Shown here: positions 40,648 through 48,634 of the stretch, piece after piece
Layout of the letters: each line of letters begins with the position of its first letter
Numbering within the stretch: the stretch's first letter is position 1
Assembly: GCA_040752215.1 (NCBI GenBank)
Contig: JBFMEX010000095.1
Span: 1-48,634 of the forward strand
Reading direction: 5' to 3'
DNA: 48,634 nucleotides
DNA from: JBFMEX01 sp040752215
GTDB lineage: Bacteria; Pseudomonadota; Alphaproteobacteria; Rhizobiales; Hyphomicrobiaceae
The notes under the pieces: model-generated
Told to the model about the DNA's origin: nothing
The model's database searches: none
The model's input: only the letters and a program-made list of their open reading frames with translations
Translations under genes and position numbers: made by a program

Positions 40648-41852
40648 TGGGGCGATCGGACGAATTGGGGGGCCGCACCGTGTTTCTCGTCGCCGGCGAG
40701 CACTCGGGCGATGCGCTCGGCGGACCGCTGATGAGCGCGCTTGCGGCGCGGCTCGGGCCGGGCACGCGCTTCGCTGGCGTCGGCGGCGCGAGGATGCAGC
40801 GCGCCGGCCTCACATCCCTGTTCCCGCTCGAGGACGTCGCGGTGATGGGGCCGCTTGCGATCTTGAAGCGCCTGCCGCACATCGTGCGGCGCGTCCACGA
40901 GACCGTCGATGCGGCAATCGCCGCCGAGCCCGATGTCGTCGTCATCATCGACAGCCCCGAGTTCACCCATCCGATCGCCAAGCGCATCCGCAAGCGCCGG
41001 CCGTCGATACCGATCGTCGACTACGTGAGCCCGAGCGTGTGGGCGTGGCGGCCGGGGCGGGCACGGCGCATGCGCGCCTATGTCGATCACGTGCTTGGAC
41101 TGCTTCCGTTCGAGCCGGCCGCGCACGAGCGGCTCGGCGGCCCGCCATGCACCTACGTCGGCCACCCGCTCGCCGAGCGCCGGCAATGGTTCGCGGAGGT
41201 CGACCCCGCTCCGCTCGCCGCCCGCCTCGGCCTCGATCCCGACAAGCCGGTGCTGGTGGTGCTGCCCGGCAGCCGCCGCTCGGAGGTGACCCGACTGATG
41301 GCCCCATTCGGCGAGACCGTGTGCCGGCTCGAGGCGAGCGGGCCGGCGGTCGAGATCGTGTTGCCGGCGGTCGCCTCCGTCAGGCGCGAGATCGAGGCGG
41401 CGCTCGCGGCCTGGCAGCGCCCCGTGCATCTGGTCGAGGGCGAGGAGGACAAGGTTGCCGCCTTCAAGCTGGCGCGGGCCGCGCTCGCCGCCTCGGGCAC
41501 CGTGACGCTCGAGCTCGCGCTCGCCGGCACGCCGATGGTCGTCGCCTATCGCGTCGACGCACTCGCGGCGCAGCTCCGGTTCCTGCTCAAGGTGCACTCG
41601 GTGGTGCTCGCCAATCTGGTTCTGGGCGAGAACGCGTTCCCCGAGCTGCTGCAGGAGGACTGCGAGCCCCAGAAGCTCGCGACCGAGCTGGCGGCAGTGA
41701 TGCGCGACGGCCCTGTGCGCGATCGCCAGCTCGCCGCCCTGGCCCGATTCCCGCTCCTCATGCGCTACCAAGGGGCGAGCCCGAGCGATGCCGCAGCTGC
41801 GATCGTCGCGCGCTATGTCGAAGGGGGACGCAAGCCGCCGCCGGCGGGATGA
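40647..41852 (+). CDS. lpxB: Lipid-A-disaccharide synthase
   Basis: A 401-residue peripheral membrane glycosyltransferase joining lipid X to UDP-2,3-diacylglucosamine. Motifs: VFLVAGEHSGDALGGPLM at the N-terminus, VIIDSPEFTHPIAKRIRK, YVSPSVWAWRPGRARRM, and LPGSRRSEVTRLMAPFGE near residue 207, with the acceptor-side block ASGTVTLELALAGTPMVVAY. The ATG at 40647 shares one base with the lpxI stop; the preceding GTG at 40644 is in frame too. It ends the envelope run and is convergent with gltA, 9 bases away. Confidence 0.95.
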   Translation: MGRSDELGGRTVFLVAGEHSGDALGGPLMSALAARLGPGTRFAGVGGARMQRAGLTSLFPLEDVAVMGPLAILKRLPHIVRRVHETVDAAIAAEPDVVVIIDSPEFTHPIAKRIRKRRPSIPIVDYVSPSVWAWRPGRARRMRAYVDHVLGLLPFEPAAHERLGGPPCTYVGHPLAERRQWFAEVDPAPLAARLGLDPDKPVLVVLPGSRRSEVTRLMAPFGETVCRLEASGPAVEIVLPAVASVRREIEAALAAWQRPVHLVEGEEDKVAAFKLARAALAASGTVTLELALAGTPMVVAYRVDALAAQLRFLLKVHSVVLANLVLGENAFPELLQEDCEPQKLATELAAVMRDGPVRDRQLAALARFPLLMRYQGASPSDAAAAIVARYVEGGRKPPPAG

Positions 41853-41861
41853 GGCGTGCCC

Positions 41862-43187
<1,326 letters not shown>

Positions 43188-43359
43188 GATCCAACCTTTC
43201 GCTAGCGGCGGCGGTGGAGCTGGCTCGGATTCGGCTGGCGCGGGAATGGTTTAACTCTGCCGTCCGGACCGGGCAGTCATCGCTCCTGGTAGCCCACTCC
43301 GGCGGCTGCGGCAATATGGCCGTTCGGTTGAGCAGCCATGGCGCGTGCCGGCGCTCTGG

Positions 43360-44904
43360 TCACCCCTGGGCCTGGTCGGCGAGCCGCGCCAGCGCCTCCT
43401 CGCGGCCGAGCACGGCCATCACGTCGAACACCGGCGGCGAGACCGTCCGCCCGGTCAGCGCCGCACGCAGCGGCTGGGCGATTCTTCCGAGCTTGGCGCC
43501 GGTTGCCTCGGCGAAGCTCCTGACCTCGCTCTCGAGCGCCGCCGCCGTCCACGAATCGACCTTCGCCATTTTCTCGACGAGCGCGGCGATGGTCTTGCGG
43601 GCCTCGGCGTCGAGCAGCCTGGCCGCCTTGTCGTCCAGCGGCAACGGACGCGCCGCGACGATGTAGAGTGCGCCGGAGACGAGCTCGCAGAGCGTGCGCG
43701 CGCGCTCCTTGAGCGAAGGCAGCGCCAGCTCGAGCCGCTCGCGCCCCTGGGCGTCGAATGCCGCCAGCAGCTCGGCTCCGCTCGCAATGTCGCCGCGCAG
43801 CGCCAATACCTCGCGCGCCAGCATCGCGTCGGGTCGCGGCGGGGCCTTCGGATCCTCGGCGAGGCGCGCCAGAGTGGCAATGTCGAGGTGTGGCAGCATC
43901 GATCGGATTGCCGCCATCAGCTCGGCGTCGGAGCTGTGGCGGATGTAGTGCCCATTGAGGTCGTCCAGCTTCTTCCAGTCGAACCGCGCCGCCGACTTGT
44001 TGATGGCGTCGATGTCGAACCACTCGAGCAGTTGCTCGGTCGAGAAGATCTCGTCGTCGCCGTGGCTCCAGCCCAGCCGCACGAGGTAGTTGCGCAGCGC
44101 GGCCGGCAGATAGCCCATTGCGCGATACTCCTCGACGCCCTGCGCGCCATGGCGCTTCGACAGCTTGGCACCGTCGGGTCCGTGGATCAGCGGCACATGT
44201 GCGAACTCGGGCACCGTCCAGCCTAGGCCCTCGTAGATCTGCGTCTGCCGCGCCGCGTTGGTCAGGTGGTCGACGCCGCGGATGATGTGGGTGACGGCCA
44301 TGTCGTGGTCGTCGACCACGACCGCGAGATTGTAGGTCGGCGTGCCGTCCGAGCGCAGAATGACGAGGTCGTCGAGATCCTTGTTCGGGAACGTGACGCG
44401 GCCCTGCACGTGATCCTCGATCGTCGTCTCGCCGCTGCGGGGCGCCTTGAGGCGCACGGCCGGCCTGACGCCCGCCGGGGCGTCGGCCGCCGCCCGGTCG
44501 CGCCACGGCGAGAGGAAGATCTGCGGCCGGCCTTCGGCCTTCGCTGCCTCGCGTGCGGCCTCGATCTCGGCCGGCTGGCTGTAGCAGTGGTAGGCGGCAC
44601 CGCGCGCGAGCAGCTCCGCCGCGACCTCCCGGTGGCGGGCGGCGCGCGAGAATTGCGACACCACCGCGCCGTCCCAGGCGAGACCGAGCCAGGTGAGCCC
44701 GTCGAGGATTGCGGCGACGGCGGCCTCGCTGTTGCGCTCGCGGTCGGTGTCCTCGATGCGCAGCAGGAACTTGCCGCCGCGCCCGCGCGCGTAAAGCCAG
44801 TTGAACAGCGCCGTGCGCGCGCCGCCGATGTGCAGGAAGCCGGTTGGCGAGGGCGCGAAGCGCACCACGGGCGTGGTGGCCTCGCGGCCGGAGGTCAGGG
44901 TCAT
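43360..44904 (-). CDS. gltX: Glutamyl-tRNA synthetase
   Basis: A 514-residue class I enzyme charging tRNA-Glu. The HIGH-type motif is FAPSPTGFLHIGGARTALFN near residue 17 and the KMSKS-type motif is AKLSKRHGAQG near residue 258. The catalytic insertion (GRPQIFLSPWRDRAAA) and the anticodon-binding helical domain are complete. The protein is some 25-40 residues longer than most relatives, partly through a stretch near LARLAEDPKAPPRPDAMLA; I cannot say whether this matters. The start at 44904 has AAAGGG upstream; a start at 44958 adds only non-conserved residues. Relatives can hold a second gltX with tRNA-Gln misacylating activity; which one this is cannot be told here. Confidence 0.94.
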   Translation of the reverse strand: MTLTSGREATTPVVRFAPSPTGFLHIGGARTALFNWLYARGRGGKFLLRIEDTDRERNSEAAVAAILDGLTWLGLAWDGAVVSQFSRAARHREVAAELLARGAAYHCYSQPAEIEAAREAAKAEGRPQIFLSPWRDRAAADAPAGVRPAVRLKAPRSGETTIEDHVQGRVTFPNKDLDDLVILRSDGTPTYNLAVVVDDHDMAVTHIIRGVDHLTNAARQTQIYEGLGWTVPEFAHVPLIHGPDGAKLSKRHGAQGVEEYRAMGYLPAALRNYLVRLGWSHGDDEIFSTEQLLEWFDIDAINKSAARFDWKKLDDLNGHYIRHSSDAELMAAIRSMLPHLDIATLARLAEDPKAPPRPDAMLAREVLALRGDIASGAELLAAFDAQGRERLELALPSLKERARTLCELVSGALYIVAARPLPLDDKAARLLDAEARKTIAALVEKMAKVDSWTAAALESEVRSFAEATGAKLGRIAQPLRAALTGRTVSPPVFDVMAVLGREEALARLADQAQG

Positions 44905-45369
44905 GGACTGTCGGGCCCTTTGGCCGGATGCGGGAAGGTGGCCCGCCATGTAGCACATGGGGCGCGCGGGGGTAATACCGGTGCACGAAAGTTTCGACCT
45001 CGATCCGGGGGCGTCCCGCGCGTCGGCATCTCACGTGCTGGCGCGCGGCCAGCGGCGGAACGGGTCGGAAGTCTCACTCGGTGGCATGATGCCCCGGCAA
45101 ATCCACCCGCGACCGCCGGCGCTTGCCTCCTCCGGGCAGGGAGAGGGTGCTCGGCGCGGAGGAGGGCTCTGCCGCATACGAGCCGGCCAGTGGGGGCGCA
45201 GCCTCATCCGCCCCATCGGGGCAAGCTCCTCTCCACGCGCGAGAAGGAATGCGGTCGCGGAGAAGAATGGCTTGCTCCGCCCAAGGAGGCGGTCGCGCAT
45301 GGTTAACCGGATGTTGACGGCAGCGGCGCTAGTATCGTTCAGATCAAAACTTGGTATCGGGAGCCCTCG
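44905..45369. other. Divergent intergenic region between gltX and the small membrane gene
   Basis: About 465 bases. The middle is a type B repeat (45125-45280). The left part, next to gltX, has no recognised element apart from a short palindrome GGCATGATGCC near 45083. The right part (45300-45369) is more AT-rich and contains TTGACG about 57 bases before the next start, which may be a -35 element, but I see no matching -10 at the right distance. Confidence 0.45.
45125..45280. repeat. Type B palindromic repeat between gltX and the small membrane gene
   Basis: Same order of parts as 25951-26165: GGGAGAGGGTGC on the left, a GCCGCATACG-type core, CCTCATCCGCCCCATCGGGG, then CAAGCTCCTCTCC and GAGAAGGAATGCGGT on the right. 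The 21-base nested palindrome seen in the other copy is absent, and the left hairpin is degraded. Confidence 0.7.
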
Positions 45370-45678
45370 ATGCACATCGTGATCGGATTTGCCTCGCTGG
45401 TCGCAGTCGGCCTCATTGCGGCGGTGATGCTCGGCGGCGCGGCGAGCGGCAACGAGGCGCTCGCGTGGCTGCGATCGAACGCGGACGGCAATGCGCTCGG
45501 CCTGCATTACCCCTCGCTCCTGCTCGGTTTGGCGCTCGGCATCTTCGTGACCTCGCTGACCGGCATCGCCTGGGGCGAGCTCCCCCGGCGCGCGATCCAC
45601 TGGCTGCTGATCAACGAGCGCAACTTCTACCGCATCGGCTTCGCCGTCATGTGCCTCGGCGTGCTGCTGTTCTATTGA
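45370..45678 (+). CDS. Small multi-pass membrane protein of unknown function
   Basis: A 102-residue protein with three hydrophobic segments: residues 1-22 (HIVIGFASLVAVGLIAAVML), about 48-68 (PSLLLGLALGIFVTSLTGIA) and about 87-101 (FAVMCLGVLLF). The first could be a signal anchor. GGGAGCC precedes the ATG by a normal distance. I recognise no family. It is alone on the plus strand between gltX and glnA and is followed 34 bases later by a bidirectional terminator shared with glnA, which supports it being a real transcription unit. Confidence 0.7.
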   Translation: MHIVIGFASLVAVGLIAAVMLGGAASGNEALAWLRSNADGNALGLHYPSLLLGLALGIFVTSLTGIAWGELPRRAIHWLLINERNFYRIGFAVMCLGVLLFY

Positions 45679-45711
45679 ACGGCACGGAGCGTCAATCACT
45701 GTCGAATCGAA

Positions 45712-45737
45712 AAGGCCCGGGATTGCGCCCGGGCCTT
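45712..45737. terminator. Bidirectional intrinsic terminator between convergent genes
   Basis: AAGGCCCGGG-ATTGCG-CCCGGGCCTT is a perfect 10-bp stem with a 6-base loop. On the plus strand it is followed by GTT; on the minus strand the stem is followed by a T-rich stretch (TTTTCG). It lies between the small membrane gene (plus) and glnA (minus) and can end both transcripts. Confidence 0.8.
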
Positions 45738-45798
45738 GTTCCTGGTGGTGCGTGGCGACACAGCTCCGCGAAGCCGGCCGCCACGCACGGACGAGAGA

Positions 45799-47208
<1,410 letters not shown>

Positions 47209-47273
47209 TTGAGCTCCCCTGTTGAGCAATTCGTTGGTCAGGTTCCAGTGATGAGGTGGATCGCGCCGCGAGA

Positions 47274-47612
47274 TCAGACCGCGTCGCCGCCGGTCTCGCC
47301 GGTGCGGATGCGGATAGCCTCCTCGATGGTCGAAACGAAGATCTTTCCGTCGCCGATACGACCCGTCTTGGCGGCCTTCTGGATCGCCTCGACCGCTTTC
47401 TCTAGCATCTCGTCGGCGAGCACCACCTCGATCTTCACCTTGGGCAGGAAGTCGACGACGTACTCGGCGCCGCGATAGAGCTCGGTATGACCCTTCTGGC
47501 GGCCGAAGCCCTTGGCCTCGATGACGGTGATGCCCTGAAGGCCGATTTCCTGCAACGCCTCCTTCACCTCGTCGAGCTTGAACGGCTTGATGATCGCCTC
47601 GATCTTTTTCAT
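47274..47612 (-). CDS. glnB: Nitrogen regulatory protein P-II
   Basis: A 112-residue trimeric signal protein that reports 2-oxoglutarate and glutamine levels to NtrB, GlnE and other targets. The N-terminus MKKIEAIIKPFKLDEVKEAL, the T-loop GFGRQKGHTELYRGAEY with the uridylylation site Y51, and the C-terminal GRIGDGKIFVSTIEEAIRIR are all standard. The start at 47612 has GAGGAC a few bases upstream; the open frame back to 47702 is leader sequence. It is the first gene of the glnB-glnA operon. Confidence 0.97.
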   Translation of the reverse strand: MKKIEAIIKPFKLDEVKEALQEIGLQGITVIEAKGFGRQKGHTELYRGAEYVVDFLPKVKIEVVLADEMLEKAVEAIQKAAKTGRIGDGKIFVSTIEEAIRIRTGETGGDAV

Positions 47613-47697
47613 GCGTCCTCGAGCCTCCCCGGCGTTGGCAAAGAATCGGCGCCGTCGCGGCGTGCCGTGACGGCGCGCCTCGTGCGCGAGGCTCCAT

Positions 47698-47713
47698 AGC
47701 ACGCCCCGTGCCA
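47698..47713 (-). promoter_or_regulatory. Sigma-54 promoter of glnB-glnA
   Basis: On the minus strand the sequence reads TGGCACG-GGGC-GTGCT, against the consensus TGGCACG-N4-TTGCW. The -24 GG and -12 GC are at the required distance, and only one position in the -12 box differs. Transcription would begin about 75 bases before the glnB start. Sigma-54 control of glnB or glnA is well known in proteobacteria. Confidence 0.75.
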
Positions 47714-47765
47714 GTTGGTTAGCATCGACTTAAGGCACGCGTGCTCAATGGGTTGAGCGGGTGCT

Positions 47766-47777
47766 GCCAAATTGGTG
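47766..47777. promoter_or_regulatory. NtrC-like binding site 1
   Basis: GCCAAATTGGTG matches 10 of 12 bases of the inner part of the E. coli-type NtrC site (ACCAAAATGGTG). It lies about 80-90 bases upstream of the expected glnB transcription start, a normal enhancer position. Confidence 0.45.
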
Positions 47778-47819
47778 GGCGGAGATGCGCGCCCAGCATG
47801 CTGAATAATTAGGCATTGC

Positions 47820-47834
47820 GCACAACGATTGGGC
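47820..47834. promoter_or_regulatory. NtrC-like binding site 2
   Basis: GCACAA-CGA-TTGGGC matches 9 of 12 positions of GCACCA-N3-TGGTGC. Its centre is about 55 bases, or roughly five helical turns, from site 1. Weaker than site 1; paired sites are usual for NtrC. Confidence 0.35.
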
Positions 47835-47928
47835 GGCATGAGCTGGCGCATTGACGCTGTCTTGGCTACGGCCAAGCTGGGGCTCCCCGTGGTGAACAAC
47901 GTGGCGTCGATCAGGTGAGGTACGAGGG

Positions 47929-48634
47929 ATGCAGGCCCGGCTGGAGCTACTCACGAGCGCAGAGATGGCGGAGGCGGACCGGCGCGCGGTTGCCGCCGGC
48001 GTGGCGACGAGCCTGGCGCTGATGGAGAACGCCGGCGGCGCCGTCGCCGACGAGGCGGAAAGGATGGTGGCGCCGGGTGCCGCGATCGCCGTGCTGTGCG
48101 GGCCCGGCAACAACGGCGGCGACGGCTTCGTCGCTGCACGGCTGCTCGCGGAGCGCGGCTACGGCGTGCGCGTGGGGTGCCTCGTGCCGATCGACGCGCT
48201 GAAAGGTGACGCGGCCGAGATGGCGCGGCGGTGGAGCGGATCGACCGAGCCGGCCGCCGCTGCGCTTGCGCACCTCGCGACCGCGGACCTGATCGTGGAC
48301 GCGCTGTTCGGCGCCGGCCTGTCGCGCGCGCTCGAAGGGCTGGCGCGCGAGGTGGTCGAGGCGATCGACGCCTCGGGGCGTCCGGTGCTGGCGGTCGACG
48401 TGCCGAGCGGGCTCGATGGATCGACCGGCGCGGCGCTGGGCAGCGTCGTTGCCGCCGTGCGAACAGTGACGTTCTTCCGCCGCAAGCCCGGCCATCTGCT
48501 GCTGCCCGGTCGCACGCTCTGTGGCGAGGTCGTGCTGGCCGACATCGGTATCCCCGAGAGCGTGCTCGCTTCTCCCTCCCCGCTGGTGGGGGTGGGCCGG
48601 GGAGGGAAAGGCAGACCGGCTGTCACCGGGGTCA
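47929..48634 (+). CDS. nnr: Bifunctional NAD(P)H-hydrate epimerase/dehydratase, 5' part
   Basis: 235 codons are present and the frame is open to the window end, so the gene is cut. The N-terminal YjeF/NnrE-type epimerase domain, which repairs damaged NAD(P)HX, is complete: LLTSAEMAEADRRAV, LMENAGGAVADEA, VLCGPGNNGGDGFVAARLL, DLIVDALFGAGLSR and LAVDVPSGLDGSTG. The dehydratase domain, expected next in bifunctional forms, would lie beyond the window. At residue 215, right after the end of the epimerase domain (GEVVLADIGIPESVLA), the frame enters a type A repeat encoding SPSPLVGVGRGGKG. GAGGTACGAGGG precedes the ATG. A nnr gene beside glnB-glnA is a common alphaproteobacterial arrangement. Confidence 0.9.
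   Translation, partial: MQARLELLTSAEMAEADRRAVAAGVATSLALMENAGGAVADEAERMVAPGAAIAVLCGPGNNGGDGFVAARLLAERGYGVRVGCLVPIDALKGDAAEMARRWSGSTEPAAAALAHLATADLIVDALFGAGLSRALEGLAREVVEAIDASGRPVLAVDVPSGLDGSTGAALGSVVAAVRTVTFFRRKPGHLLLPGRTLCGEVVLADIGIPESVLASPSPLVGVGRGGKGRPAVTGV
48570..48634. repeat. Type A palindromic repeat inside the nnr coding sequence (partial)
   Basis: TTCTCCCTCCCCGCTGGTGG followed by a G-tract (GGGGTGGGCCGGGGAGGG) is the left arm and inner flank of a type A element, closely like the copy inside dnaE at 22481-22583. The window ends before the right arm, so its full length is unknown. It is translated in frame. Confidence 0.75.

Larger units (their letters stand above)
47613..47928. other. 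Divergent regulatory region between glnB and the hydrate epimerase gene
   Basis: About 316 bases. It carries a sigma-54 promoter for glnB-glnA (47698-47713) and two NtrC-like palindromes (47766-47777, 47820-47834). A perfect 10-base palindrome GCACGCGTGC lies at 47736-47745 between promoter and sites. The promoter for the rightward gene must also lie here, but I cannot identify it. Confidence 0.6.

Overview
The window is about 48.6 kb of GC-rich DNA from an alphaproteobacterium, most likely of the order Hyphomicrobiales (Rhizobiales). The order of housekeeping genes points there: nuo, birA, RNase J, methylmalonyl-CoA epimerase, DUF1467, proS, lolC, lolD, dnaE; then rpsB, tsf, pyrH, frr, uppS, cdsA, dxr, rseP, bamA, lpxD, fabZ, lpxA, lpxI, lpxB; then gltA, gltX, glnA, glnB. 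The use of LpxI, a ribosomal protein S2 with a long C-terminal extension, and many short GC-rich palindromic repeats of the kind common in rhizobial genomes agree with this. The placement comes from reading the sequence, not from a database search.

Layout. (1) 1-11261: the distal nuo operon for respiratory complex I, from the tail of nuoF through nuoG, H, I, J, K, L, M and N. It is interrupted by an antisense exported-protein gene between nuoF and nuoG, a 65-codon ORF between nuoH and nuoI, and palindromic repeats between nuoI/nuoJ and nuoK/nuoL. (2) 11267-14590: birA, RNase J, mce and a DUF1467 gene, closed by a strong hairpin. (3) 14996-23595: an exported protein of unknown function, a prolyl-tRNA synthetase of the archaeal/eukaryotic type, lolC, lolD and dnaE; dnaE carries an in-frame palindromic repeat. 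(4) 23660-25859 on the minus strand: an RMD1/DUF155-like gene and a small, less GC-rich restriction-modification pair (MT-A70 methyltransferase and BglII-like endonuclease). (5) 26392-41852: a long co-directional run covering translation (rpsB, tsf, frr), UMP kinase, isoprenoid and phospholipid synthesis (dxr, uppS, cdsA), envelope proteolysis and outer-membrane assembly (rseP, bamA) and lipid A synthesis (lpxD, fabZ, lpxA, lpxI, lpxB). (6) 41862-47612, mainly minus strand: citrate synthase, glutamyl-tRNA synthetase, a small plus-strand membrane protein, and glnB-glnA behind a clear sigma-54 promoter with two NtrC-like sites upstream. (7) The 5' part of an NAD(P)H-hydrate epimerase/dehydratase gene, cut by the window end and also carrying an in-frame repeat.

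Most of the window is conserved core genome. The unusual points are the two palindromic repeats translated within essential or housekeeping proteins, the apparent in-place replacement of the normal alphaproteobacterial ProS, an LpxI with a duplicated and apparently catalytically dead C-terminal domain, the restriction-modification island, and a nested palindrome inside one repeat. I saw no tRNA or rRNA gene, CRISPR array, insertion sequence or prophage.
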